DNA of 64,000 nt, taken from assembly GCA_032358255.1 (NCBI GenBank), contig JAULBX010009769.1, forward strand, positions 1-64,000, in the 5' to 3' direction. How positions within the stretch are numbered: position 1 is the stretch's first letter; the number at the start of each line of letters is the position of its first letter. The DNA comes from Heterotrichella gracilis (lineage: Eukaryota; Sar; Xanthophyceae; Tribonematales; Xanthonemataceae). The translations under genes and the position numbers were made by a program. Below are positions 46,088 to 57,506 of this stretch, piece after piece. The notes under the pieces are model-generated. The model ran no database searches and had not been told where the DNA came from. It worked only from the letters and a program-made list of their open reading frames with translations.

Positions 46088-46939
46088 GTGGGTGGCTGGG
46101 TGGGTGGGGCGGGGAGGAGGTGGGGCGTGGTGGCAGGCTTTGGGGTTGAATCCAAGCCTTAAACTTGAACCACGGCAGATGAGATGTCCTTGGATGCGAT
46201 TTCCCCTGTGATCGCCGTGTTTAGGGGTTTAGGGTTTGTACTCCCGCTGACATCCGAACCCAACCCTGCCCACAGGTCGGCATGGTGCCAACGGCGTGCA
46301 CTGAGGCTCCCGAAGTGGCTCTGGGCTGCAGCTTTCTTTCACACCTATCCCCAGCGATAGATGATGAAAGGGAAGGCACAAGGTGGGCATGTTTGGCTTG
46401 ATTTCAAGCTCTGGCAAAGAGGCAGGACATGGGCTACAGGGCACAGCAACCAGCCCGAACACTGGGCAAAAGACCTTACTAGCCAAGTACCAAAGAAGGC
46501 AGTTGGAGTAGACCGCTGGGAATGCCTTGTTGTTTGTAGGCTTGTTGCAGTTACTGTAAAGGTGACATCCCGGGACCCGGTGACATGTGCACGGTCTGGG
46601 AAATTGCTCTAGCCTAGAAGCTTCAAGCTTGCTTGTCAAGGGGACCGACCCACCGCATGGCGGCTGCCCATTTTTTGCACGCTGGTGGCGCTTGGGTTTC
46701 TTTCCTTCCCTTGTCCTAAGGCTTTCAGTAAGTGGAACTCTCAGTACGAGTCAAATGTTGCTGCGGAGCAGCCAGGGCTGTCACAGTGTCCCGTGTGCAG
46801 AACCATGATGGGCGCAGATGGCAGAATTCTTTTATTAATCTGATGGACCATACCAGGTAATGCTGAGCTTCTCAGCTGACAGTGTCTCACTGAATGGGAA
46901 TTTATTAGTTGGCCAAACCATGGTCCAGGTTTTTCTCGG
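46088..46939. other. 3' flank of Nup62 and spacer
   Basis: Holds the unresolved Nup62 terminus and a GGGGTTTAGGGTTTG tract at 46222-46236. Nothing else was recognised. Confidence 0.4.
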
Positions 46940-48236
46940 TGATACGGCACCACTCGTATCCAACCAGCAGGGGTTGTAGTATCACCGCATGCTGTCCATG
47001 TCAAAGGTTACAGACCACACGGGAGCACATAGTAGAGGACGTACTATGCACTGCAGAAAGGGACAAGCAAAGGCCTTCAAGTACCAGGCACTTTGCCAGC
47101 CAATCAACACTCCCTTACTCAGTTCACTATAATATTCAACCTTCACTATAATATTCAACCTCCAAGTTGGTAGACTACCCTAATCAAAACCCTAAATGAT
47201 CAGTATTTCTATTAACAGTCCCGCAGCATACCTCCCCTCTCATGAGAGAAGCGAGCACCTGCGAGCGCTACATACATCACAGTCAAAACCATGATTTAAC
47301 TTGATCAGTTCATGTGCGGAAACAGAGTTTGATGTATTGAAAATAAAGCCAATAACACACGATGCTGCCGTACTCCAAAGCTGCATGACAGAGCGCTAAC
47401 TCCGCGTACACCATGACGCGCCTAGGACCACGCTAAGTCCACTCTAGGAATATTTACTATCATACAGCCAAAAAGCCTAAGCTTGCATCATGTATCATAA
47501 TCAACCTATGGTACACAGTGCAGCTGAATCAACGTACCATCATCAGCTACAAACTGTCTTGAATATAAGGATCTAACTATGTCACAATCATGTCTTGCGC
47601 TATCAATGTTCCAATCAATCAACGCTATAGCAATCTGAATGTTGTGGTGTTCCATAGCCAGAATCCTCCGAGCTGCTAATCTGGAAATCCAGCTCAGGCC
47701 CCACAACTTGGTGTATCCATATATCTCAACAACTGAATGCCAGTCAATATGGACGGTTGAATCCTAACAAGGAAACATTACTGACTATGCTGTCAGCACG
47801 TACAACACTGTCCAACGTTTACACGCACGTCACTGCGTGAGGATGTTGTTTGCGTAACACCTCGGGCTCTTCAAGCGGTTAGCTGAGGCTCGAGTGCGCG
47901 CAGCATGCTGATCAATACTCACAACTCGGTGTACTCAGTGCTACGGCAAGGACCTCGGCCCAACTACCGATGCTCGCACTGTACACACATAGAACTGCGG
48001 CTCACCGTACCCCTTGAACGGCGTCCATATGCAGTTGCACTCTCTCGACTTGACAGGTCTGCCGTGCTCTCGACGGGTGCAGCACATCTTGGCAAGCTAC
48101 CGCGTGTGTGTCATAACGACAACCACCGGTGTCGACACAAGCTCTGAAACCAGTTTGATACGGCACCACTCGTATCCAACCAGCAGGGGTTGTAGTATCA
48201 CCGCATGCTGTCCATGTCAAAGGTTACAGACCACAC
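46940..48236 (-). mobile_element. TRIM-like miniature LTR retroelement fossil
   Basis: Identical 81-base direct repeats lie at 46940-47020 and 48156-48236. Each begins TG and ends close to CA. On the minus strand, three bases inside the repeat at 48156, is TGGTTTCAGAGC (48141-48152), which differs by one base from the usual plant primer-binding site complementary to initiator methionine tRNA. The 1.1 kb interior is AT-richer than its surroundings and codes for nothing recognisable, as in non-autonomous TRIM elements. The identical ends suggest a young insertion. No clear target duplication or polypurine tract was found, so a simple local duplication remains possible. Confidence 0.45.
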
Positions 48237-48254
48237 AGGAGGCAGTGATCCCTA

Positions 48255-48445
48255 GGATATGTGCACCCTAAAGTGCACATATGTGCACCCTAAAGGTTGC
48301 ACAGGGTCCACTACAGACCACACACGCGGTGGTTAGTGCATTTGACTAGTCTCAAATGCACTAACATTTGAGTGCATTTGAGACTAGTCAAATGCACTAA
48401 CACACAAATGTTAGTGCATTTGACACAAATGCAAATGCACTAACA
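48255..48445. repeat. Cluster of nested hairpins
   Basis: GTTAGTGCATTTGA and its reverse complement TCAAATGCACTAAC alternate so that 48332-48365, about 48371-48403 and 48410-48444 can each fold into a hairpin; 48333-48402 together form a larger inverted repeat with arms of about 29 bases. Just before, GTGCACATATGTGCAC with flanking CCCTAAA words (48258-48298) forms another palindrome. This may be a foldback element or replication-prone hairpin site. Confidence 0.8.
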
Positions 48446-50240
48446 CGTGCTCCCGCAGCACTCGGCCTGGTAAGCATCAGACGTTTGCTGTTGTGATGTG
48501 ATCCAAATCCATCATCAAGAAATCTCCCTTCAAGTTGGGATTGCATTCATGATTTGCCCGCAATCGGTTCTCAAGTGATGATGATGATCGAAGGATGGTA
48601 TTTAAACGTTGGCGAAGGCCGCAGCCACGGGGTCCAAATTTAAATTTTGATGCCACAGCTGTCCTAGTTGCCAGGCACTGCAAGTGATCTGAGATTCCAA
48701 ACTTTTGAATGAAGGTGAACAGATTAATTACGCCACTCGCAAATAGCCTATAGGCTGCCAAGGCCCATCATGCGGCGTACAAGACCACCGTGGCGCTCAG
48801 TGAGCGCTAAAACTTTCACTAAGCAAGTCTTGGGCCAAACACTGCCGAGTAAATAGAGTCACACTGCGTCGTATATCTCCAACTGCGACACAAACACCGT
48901 GGGCATGATGTAGGTTTTCATGGGAGGCTTGCGTGGGCAAGCCTTAGGCGTGCACACATTTTTCGGGAAAATGGGTGAATAAAAGCGCAGGCGCGCGTCT
49001 ATTACCCTAAACCCTAATTCAGTCCAAAACCTGGCTCATGCAGCCACTGCGGCATTGCAAACTTGTTGCGAAATTCTGACACAACATGTATCATGAAGAG
49101 GACCATATAAGCGACTGTCATTAGGCATGAAATAGATGGCTCAGGTCCAGAGGAAACCCTAAACCCTAAACACAAGCGCACCGCTCCCCCATGCCGCACA
49201 AGGCGGGGGGCTTCAAAACACTAAACAGGGGAGCGCAGAGCACAGCCCTGTGGGGATGAGGTGGGGTATCGCCCCCACACGATGTGCACATCTTTGCTTG
49301 CTAGACTACATAAACCGTAAAATGGGCCAGGTAAAAACCCTGAAACAAATTAAGGACCAGGCGAAACCCTGTAGCAGCAAAGAGGGCCAGGTCAAACCCT
49401 CTGACAGAAAAGCGGGCGGGGTGAAAACATGCGACAGGAAAGGTAGCTGGCCCCTTAGACTGGCTGGCAGGAAAAGGGAGGCACGGCTCTAACCCTAAAC
49501 CCTAAAACCCTAAACTCTTGACCCTTTTTGCCACCCCAACACGAAAATGCCGCGGTGGATGAGCGGCACTTAATATGGGGAAGCACGAAATTGGCTTCAA
49601 AAAAGAAGTTATATTTTTTGGCTGGGCTTGCACGCAGCAATAAAAGGGAGGTTGGTGCACGGGCAATGCAAAGCCGATCCTGTTAATTTCACACATATTT
49701 TGGTCGCTGATGGGGGGCCTGTAGTTCAGCTGAACTGTCAAGCTCGGCAGGGAGACTGGGTAAACGCCAATAACACACACACTGCACCACTGTTGCGCAT
49801 GCCCAGAGGCCACTAATACAGGGTGGGAGGGTACCACATCGCATTGTTCCATCTCCCCACTTCATATCCATCAACGTTGGACCCTAAAAAACCTAAACCC
49901 TACACATATCCAAACGCTGCTGTTGCTGTTCTCCAACCACGGCCCATGGCAGACCCTACACCAGGGTCCACAGGCTCCTGCAATACCCTGTGTTAGGGTT
50001 CCAGGGGCACGCTGCCATACCCTAGTCAGGGTTCACATGCTCATGTTGCCCTCTACGCCCACCATCCTCAGAACACGGCGGACCCCCAGAACCCTACGCT
50101 AGGGTTCAGGGTTTGAGAGCCTGGGGATGGGCTGACGGCGGGTTGGATGAACCAGAAGGAATAGCATAATCCATGATAGAATTTCCATGATCCAGCAAGC
50201 CTTAAAGCCCTCCAGAGTGCCTCCCCCAGTGCCCTGATCA
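48446..50240. other. Spacer with telomere-like islands and a 30-base tandem repeat
   Basis: CCCTAAACCCTAA tracts lie at 49003-49018, 49156-49170 and 49494-49514. At 49324-49442 a unit of about 30 bases (GGGCCAGGTAAAAACCCTGA and variants) repeats four times; the plus strand is open across it from an ATG at 49256 to 49492 and would give Lys-rich ten-residue repeats such as GQVKPSDRKA. I do not consider this a proven gene. TACGCTAGGGTTCAGGGTTT lies near 50094. Confidence 0.5.
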
Positions 50241-53200
50241 TCACGAGGCATCTGTGCTCAGGGGCTCATACTTGATGGGCGCCATGCCGGGCCCGAGCAT
50301 GTAACTGCTGCCTGCACATTTGAGGGAAGGGGGCGGGGTCAGAAAAAGGGCCCCGTGCACATTTGAGGGGGGCAGGGCGCGGGGGCAGCAGCGCCGGGAC
50401 CAAACTGCGTGGCGCCGCATGTGCAAGACTGACAGCCCACTGGCATGGGTTGCTGGAAAGGCATATGATTCACCAACTGACCACCTACCCAGTCCCCATG
50501 ATCCAATGTGGTTTACGATCATCTTGACATGCCACCAATCTCCCGTGCACACCGCCCCCACCCCCACCACCCACCTGGCGGTCCCCCTGGGCCTCCATAG
50601 CACCCATTCGACTCCCCTCCTCCCCCTTCCCCCCTGGCGCCCACCCCCAAATATGACCCCCCAAGGGGGCCGTCCCCGAGGAAAGAATTGGGGAGGGACG
50701 CCATCTCATAGGTGCGAGGGTACCCCCCTCCATACATGTTGGGGTTGGGGCCCCCCATCGCCCCCCCTGGATGGGGGTGGGGAGGGTTGTTGTTCCCAAT
50801 GGGGATGCCATCCAGGGATATGAGGGGGTTTGGGGGGGTGGGGCCGGACGGGTAGTGGTGCGGTGGGGGGCCCGAGGAGAGGGGGCGGTGGCCTGGAGGG
50901 GGGGTGACCAGGGGGGTTACAATTTGACACTGGCAGTGGGTAGGGGCTGCCTGAATTGACATTGGTTGCGACAGCATATCTGTGAGTGGTAACAGTGATA
51001 GCTATCAATTGTTGGGGCTAAACCCTAAACCCTAAACCCTAAATAGCTGCGTGTATGCACTGCGTTGTGCATGTACTCCATACCTATGCAACACACATAG
51101 CTGGTGATTTGTCAGCATGTGTGTGTCGTTTGCCTATCACCTGCGCATGCTGCCTAGTCCACAACCCTAGCTCCAAGGTCACACTCCTCGGAAGGGTGTG
51201 GGGCGTGCATCTAAAACCCTAAATCCCCTGCCTAGGGCTGCGGCTGCTGCTGCGCGCAAGCTGACGCACTTGGCTCAAAACTCTAAACCCCAAACCCTTA
51301 TCTGCATGCACCTGCCCCCATCCCCTGCCTGAACGGCTGCGGCTGCTGTGCATTTGATGATGCTTGGCTCAAAACCCCAAACCCCAAACCCTAATCGCCA
51401 CGCACCTGCCCCCATCCCCTGCCTGAATGGCTGCTGCTGCTGCGTATCCCCCTCCGCCACCGCCACCACCGTGCATAGCATGATGGTGTCTGGTATGCAT
51501 GGGTAGGAGGAGACTACCCACTGCGCCTGCTGGAGGGGCGTCAAGATCTGCACAAGGGGGGGTAAAGGGGAGTCAAGATCTGTGCGGGAGGGGGAGGTCA
51601 AGGGTAAGAAAGACAAGGCCAGCTTGTTTTGAGGGGGGCTCAAGCTGTGGTGTCATTGTGCAGTTAACGCAGCTCTGAGGAGGAAGGTACCAGCCCTGGG
51701 TTGCACTTCAGAGCTCTCAAAGTAGGGAATTTATTTACAAATTTACTCGTTGGCAGGGACAGCGGAAACCCGTGAGGACTCACATGTCTCGAGGCGGTGA
51801 GCATCAACTCCAGCACCAGCGCCTGCTCCTCCCGCAGATTGGCACGCAGCGAGTCGATCCCCGTGCACGCCTTCACATACTGTATGCTGATCTCCTGGGC
51901 TCCCGGGCCCTCGGGGATGGCGGTCTGGGTAGGCGGGAGGGATGGGTAAGGGGACGCCATTTCAAGCAGCAATCAGACATTTAGCCTGATGGGCCACCCA
52001 GCACCCAAGCTCCGACATGCATGGGCAGCCTCCACGCTGCCCAACACCACAAAACCCTAGCGCAACCCTAGCCCACCTGCCCCGGCCACAACCCCCATCA
52101 CGCTGCACTCAGCGGCCAAGAACCACCCACACCTCATTCCCCGCAAGCAAGGCCCATGCACACACTCCACCCCACCATGCACCACGACTATTCCACACAC
52201 GCCATCTCACACCCCACCCCTCACCCGCTGCGCACCCACACATCCAGACCCCCCAATGCACCGGCATGCACCTCCACACCCTGCAAAACCCTAACTCAAA
52301 CCCTAGCCACTCACCGAGATGAACGAGCAGCACTCCCTCCGCCGCTCCAGTATGCGCGACAGGCGGGACATGAACAGGCGCCGGAGCTGGAGCAGCTGGG
52401 CTCGCTGGGTGGAGCCAAGGTCAAGGGCAGCCTGCGTGAGGGAATTGTGGAGGGTTTAGGGTTTTGGCGGCAGCATATGGAGCCACTGTGCTGTGTCCCC
52501 CACGCCCCACGCCTGCACGCAACCCTCACCAGCCAGGCCCAGTTTACGGTTGCCAGGGGACCACAAGGGTGCAATCCTCTCCCACCCCAGATTCGCCTCC
52601 ATGCCGTTAATGGTCCCCTCGTTCATTCTCCTGGCCGCCCTTGCGCAATCCTGCCACCACCCCATCACCACCACCATCATGCCACCCCCCCTCACCATCA
52701 TTACCACCACCACCACCACCACGCCCTCTACCGCACATCCTACCCAATCCCCACTCACCAGCAGCCTCTCCCAGCCCTGGTTGGTCTCAATGCCGCTGAT
52801 CGCCCCCTCGTCCTCCATCTTCTGGCAGCAGAAGCTGCGCACGCACAGCGGGTTGTACTGGCTGGTCACAATCATGAGCAGGCCCTGCAGTAGGGTGGGG
52901 GGTGTCAGGGGGGAGATAGTGTGTGTGTGTGGGTGGGGGGGGGGATAGCACACAGCGGGTTGTACTGGCTGGTCGCAACCATCAGAAGGCCCTGCAGTGG
53001 GGGAGAATGCGATCAGCGAGGATGGGACCAGGGGCAAGAGGCACGTGCACAGGTGGTTACACTGGCTGGTCCCTCTGCATAAGGTGGGACATGCTAGCTC
53101 CAGTGATCCAGCGTAGAGGTCCGGGTTCAGGTGTGTTTTGCCGTACCTGCGCAACCGGAGGTTTAGGGTTTAGGGTTTTCGTGCTCACCAGTTCCTGAAT

Positions 53201-55189
53201 GAGCTGCTCCACCCTTGGCAGCGCACGCGGGTTGCTTGATCGCTCCACCTCACCCAGGTGGATGGCCATCTTGTTGACGTACTCCTGCAGGTGAGGGTGG
53301 AGGGGAGGTTAGGGCTTGGATGTGAACGCAAGGGTTTAGGGTGTGGCAGGGTGTTGGTGTGAGCAACAAGGGGGTTCAGCGCCACGAAGCAGGAACCCGA
53401 ACCCACTCCAACACTAACCCAATTGACGGTGCGCGGGTCTGCCGCTGCAGTACCAAATTGTGCTTCTGTAGAATTCGTGGATTTAGTGCTTTTAGGGTTT
53501 CTCCGCGCAGCGCGCGCACCTGCCACAGCTGCACCAGGTCGCTCCTGCTGAGCTGCTGTATGTCCTCCGTGGTCAGGGTGATGGGCCCTTGAGGAATTCA
53601 GGATTTCTGCCTACGCGCATGCACCTGCCACAGCTGTTGCCCCACTTCTCCTGTGCAGGGCTTTTAGTTTTAGGGTTCCAGGTTTCAGGGTCTGCGCACC
53701 TGCCACAGCTGCACCAGGTCGTTCCTGTTGAGCTGCTGTATGTCCTGCATGGTCAGGGTGATGGGCTCGCCCTCGCGCACAGTCAGCACCACGGGGGACC
53801 GGCCCACCTCAGGCAGCTCGACCACCAGGGAGGAGAGGCTGCTGCCGGGGCCCTGAATAAAAAAATTAAAATAGAAATAAGTACCCATCCTTGAACAGGC
53901 TGCAGATCCAGGGGGGTGATTTGAAAATTATGGAGGTGAACTCAGGGAGGAGGGGGCTGCTGCTGGTGCCCTGAACAACCCAGGAGACGAGTGTGAATGC
54001 AGAGAGTTTAATTTCAAAGTTGGGTAGGAGTTGCTGCTGGACAGTCCAGGGGGTTCAGTTCAAATCAATGATCACACAGAATTGTGGCAGTTTTGAAGCA
54101 ACTTCAACTCTGGAGCAATTCAAGGCGACTTTGCAATACAGGCAAGAAATGGCAGATAGTGCCAGGGTGAAACTGTGTCTTTGGCGCCGCTTGTGCAAGG
54201 CTGACTGCCACCTGGCTGTACTGCTCCAGCGCATGTATGTGGCTGACTAACCTGCCATACAATCAAATCCAGAGTAACCCAAGCCAGCTGGAGTTCAAAT
54301 CAAAATATGCGGAGGGTGGCGTGAAAAGCCAGGTGTGTGCACATGTGAGGTGGGGGGCACGTGGCGTGTTGGTGGTGGCGGGGGGCACACTTTTGGTATG
54401 AGTAGAGTGTTTGCTGGACTGCTAAGGGAAACTCTGGACACACACAGTGCAGAGCTGGCCAGCAAGAAACCTCCCCCTGGTCGAATGGCTGGCTTGTTTG
54501 AGTGGCATGGGGGCACACACCAAAGCTAGCCTTGCTGTACTGCTGAACTGCACGTGACTGTTGACTGGCCAGCATGCCGCACACCTGCTGACTGGCCAGT
54601 ACCCGCCTGCAGTTAGCGGGCTGTTGCAGCTATCTACACACACAAGGGCGTAGAGGAAAAGCGTGGTACCTGGCCTCCTGGTTTCTCCTGGCCTGGTAGA
54701 CTTCAGCTGCTCCTCCAGAAGCAATACTGCTTAACTGCACCCACTCAAGTAAAGAGGACATTGACACCACCCACTGCTGACTAGAGCTACCTACCTATGG
54801 TTGTATAGGGTGCACACACACAAGGGCTAAGAGCAGGGTGCAGTGGGTAATACCTGGCCTCCTCCTGCAGGGCCTGCTGCCCTGCTTAACTTGAACTGCT
54901 CCAACTGCTGGTCCTTCACCGCAAGGACCTTCTCCATGATCTTGTTCCGTCCATCCACCGCTGACTTCTCTGCAGTGATGGCTGTCAACTGGCTGGTGAG
55001 CTCCACCACCCGGCTCTCAAGCTCTGTTAGGCGGCCCTTCTGGCGCTCCCGAAACCGCCGCTGGGCCCTCCTGTTCTTCTCCTGGACGCTGATCTTTCCA
55101 TCGAGCTTGGACCGGGTGGCGCTGGTTGGCTGCCTGTCCTTCCTGCCTCGCCCCTTTTCTTCAGAATCTGAATACTCGCTGCTGCTCAT
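50241..55189 (-). CDS. bZIP transcription factor with DOG1-like C-terminal region
   Basis: Nine exons in consistent phase: 55189-54854, 53852-53700, 53284-53189, 52884-52759, 52431-52315, 51924-51784, 51547-51406, 50979-50575, 50311-50241; about 528 residues. After an acidic-basic N-terminus (MSSSEYSDSEEKGRGRK) comes the basic region KNRRAQRRFRERQKGRL, with the N-xx-A-Q-xx-F-R pattern of the Pap1/Yap type, then a leucine zipper (LTELESRVVELTSQLTAITA). A conserved helical region follows: LNRNDLVQLWQEYVNKMAI, YNPLCVRSFCCQKMEDEG, RAQLLQLRRLFMSRLSRIL, SLRANLREEQALVLELM, ILTPLQQAQWVVSSYP, resembling the DOG1-like C-terminus of plant TGA bZIPs. The last 160 residues are Gly/Pro/Asn-rich and end KYEPLSTDAS. 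Exon copies occur in several introns. The likely site type TGACGTCA occurs three times in the TSUP gene of this window; no link is shown. Confidence 0.9.
50403..50480 (+). repeat. Interspersed repeat, copy 2 of 3
   Basis: Shares GCGTGGCGCCGCATGTGCAA and the following GACTGAC with position 4-30, then CCCACTGGCATGGGTTGCTG and a GATTCACCAACTGACC end. It lies in an intron of the bZIP gene. Confidence 0.7.
51205..51345 (-). repeat. Two copies of bZIP exon 7 end plus telomere-like word
   Basis: The true unit 51364-51430 reads CCCCAAACCCTAATCGCCAC, GCACCTGCCCCCATCCCCTG, CCTGAATGGCTGC. It recurs at 51281-51345 (CCCCAAACCCTTATCTGCAT, then GCACCTGCCCCCATCCCCTG) and more weakly at 51214-51250 (AAAACCCTAAATCCCCTGCC). 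The telomere-like word is part of the duplicated unit. Confidence 0.9.
52545..52640 (-). repeat. Diverged copy of bZIP exon 4 end
   Basis: On the minus strand this encodes RMNEGTINGMEANLGWER, similar to the true exon end KMEDEGAISGIETNQGWERL (52759-52830). It lies after the true exon. An in-phase role as a separate exon is not excluded but is not needed by the model. Confidence 0.65.
52930..53100 (-). repeat. Two copies of bZIP exon 4 start
   Basis: CACAGCGGGTTGTACTGGCT with GGTCGCAACCATCAGAAGGC and CCTGCAG (52941-52998) repeats 52844-52890. A weaker copy with GGTTACACTGGCTGGTCCCT is at 53055-53075. Both are upstream of the true acceptor in transcript order. Confidence 0.88.
53508..53590 (-). 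repeat. Copy of bZIP exon 2 end with donor
   Basis: CGCGCACCTGCCACAGCTGC, ACCAGGTCGCTCCTGCTGAG, CTGCTGTATGTCCTCCGTGG and TCAGGGTGATGGGC repeat 53694-53766 with about four changes. A short third copy (CACCTGCCACAGCTG) is at 53622-53637. TTTTAGGGTTTC lies just left of the copy. Confidence 0.93.
54178..54252 (+). repeat. Interspersed repeat, copy 3 of 3
   Basis: TTGGCGCCGCTTGTGCAAGG, CTGACTGCCACCTGGCTG and a GTGGCTGACTAACC end match the other two copies at lower identity. It is also inside a bZIP intron. Confidence 0.6.
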
Positions 55190-56479
55190 CGAGTCCCACC
55201 AAGTCGACTGGCTCTCGTTGTGTGTCCTATTAGGACCAGGCTAGCATGAGAAAGCCTTTGTAAGGCAGGTGAAGGGCGGAACGCTGCTGCGGTTTAGGCT
55301 AGCGATGGGCTGCACGCATGGTACTAGGTTCGCCTCCTGCCAGTACTTGGTGGACCCTCCTGTACCCGGAGTTGAAAGCAATGCAGGTGCCAGGCAGGGC
55401 AGCAGTTCGGCCTCCCCACTCCGGCGAGCAGCCTCTACGCAGAACAAAGGCAAGTAAGGGACAAATGCAGCACCAGTGCAGGGCTATATGGGCAATTAGG
55501 TGACGTAGGGTGATGGGCAAGGCGGGTGTCAGCAACTGCATGTGGACCAGCACCCCAGAGCTTCATATCTGAGTGCACCACGCGGGTTGAAAATGACGCA
55601 AATTGGGGCCGCGACCAGCACAGAAAGGTCTTGCGTGGATATAAAGACAGGGAGCAAGCGTCTACGACTGGTATGACCCGGTATAAGCCCCGAACGGGCA
55701 GGTACAGGTTGCAAAAACTACAAGTAAGGCTGCAAGATGGGTGCCTTCTACCAGCAGCCTGGGTTCAGCCCCTCACCTCGCAGGGGACGACCACCCCAAA
55801 TGCGTTTCCAACTGGCTGGTGAATGTGGGTCTGGATACCCGGGGCTTCAGGGCGGTTACCAACAGGGTTATTGGGCTTTACTGCCGTTTGTCAACGCTTA
55901 TGTGGGCTGTGAGGGGGTCGGGTACAACTTACATAACCCGACCGTGCTTGGCACGAGACACGGACCTTTTCCCCCTGTATATCTCGTCATCGAGATGGGT
56001 AATTTGCCACACCCCCTGACCTGGATCCTGCTGAGGATTATTTACGCCCTGGGTTCTGGAAATACATTCGGGTGTCGGTGTTAGGCACCCTAGGTAAGAG
56101 GGCGTTATTGGGCAATGCAGGACCTCCAAGCAATGGTGGGGAGGGTGTCCAGACGGAATGTACGCGAATTGTACGACACCTTCCATTTGGTTACTGGATG
56201 ATCAGCTTGAACCAGCCAATTAAAAGCCAATCTCCGTCCTTTGATCAGTTTAAAAAGCAATTGCAGGGACATTTACATCATAAATATCAATTGTGATCAT
56301 TTTCTGACGTCCTTATATGATACCTGTGACAGTCAAGGTTAAATGGGTGACCTGGAAATGCACAACATTTGAGAATCATCCTTGGATCTCCCCGCTTCAT
56401 TCCCTGCATTTTATCCCTACCCCAGGTTGCCCAAAAGGGGTCTCTAACCTTTACCTTTAAGAGTTGCATAATCTACAAC
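55190..56479. other. Spacer upstream of the bZIP gene
   Basis: No gene was recognised. The bZIP promoter should lie at its low-coordinate side. Open frames lack known motifs. Confidence 0.4.
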
Positions 56480-57145
56480 TGGCAAAACCTTTCAGCAGGC
56501 AAAAACTGAGCGCGAAAGCCCACGCACATGTTGCTGTCCACATATGACGCATACAACAGTGAGGCAGCCGGTGATTTGACACCAGCCTGCTGGCCTAGTT
56601 GCTCGGGTGGGGGGCCAATTGCAAGCCTGAAATAAGGCAAGCAGCTCAACCCTCTCGCGCTGCTGCCACATGGAATGTGAATCCCCTGCTGCTCAACAAG
56701 GCTGACACGGAGGGCCTCTACCTCACTCAGCCTGGGAGTCGCCCCAGCCGCTCAGATGGCTTCCTGTTCCCTGTCGAAGGTGGGCTGGGGCAGGTCCTGA
56801 GCAAGGTAGAAGCCATTCGTGTCAGCCTCGCAGAGCAGTAGGGGCTCAGTTCCATATTGCAGATGGAAACCGGCAACTGCAGCTTCGCAGCAAACACATT
56901 GAGGTACGCCAACTTCTCCGGCACAGACTGGCGACCCAACTCCTCCAGTGCTGGGAGGCCCTTGTCAGCAGCCTTTTCCCAAGTCGCCAGCGAAGCTTCA
57001 AGCAGAGGCCGTCCCAGCACTGGAGCAGCTAATTCCCAGACTGTGCCAGAGAACCTGCCGCACCTCGAGGTGGCGCCCCCCCCCCCCCCCTTAAGCGTCC
57101 ACCTGCACAAACAACCACGCTGTTCACAATTATGCTTTGCCATAC
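56480..57145. repeat. Decayed segmental copy of parts of the next two genes
   Basis: 56484-56640 resembles 58808-58965, the leader and first codons of the coiled-coil gene (CTGAGCG-GAAGCCC, CATGTTGCTGTCC, GAGGCAGCCGGTG, ACCAGCCTG-TGGCCT). 56860-57080 on the minus strand encodes KAADKGLPALEELGRQSVPE, a diverged version of the last exon of the membrane protein gene (EAVDKGAAALEELVRQSVPE at 57600-57700). The two pieces are adjacent here but lie about 1 kb apart and in the other order in the true locus. A run of 15 C lies at 57076-57090. Confidence 0.75.
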
Positions 57146-57506
57146 TATGGACAGCACCACTGCCAGTACACTGTGCACGGCAGATCCCGCATTAAGACCC
57201 AAAGGGCTTGCTCTGGGCAACAAGTGATGCCAGCGCTGTGCACGTGATTTGAAAATGTGCGGCTTAAATCTGAACATGCAGATGTTCAGGTGGAAACAAA
57301 TAGGGTTGGGGAAGGGGTGGTGGGTCAAAGCAGGGTGGTGAGTCAAAGCTAACCTGGTCCCGAGTCACTGCTGGACCGGCATACCCTGGTAGCGTGCCAG
57401 CTCTGGAGAGCCAGCGCAGCAGGCCGCTGGTGTCCTGATGTTCCTGGAGCAGGACATGCCTGAATGCTGTTGGTGCCACCTAACACCATCAAGACCTATT
57501 TACTGC

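Noticed and set aside
52545-52640. Additional bZIP exon (RMNEGTINGMEANLGWER)
   Set aside because: It is a diverged copy of the exon before it, and exon phases match without it.
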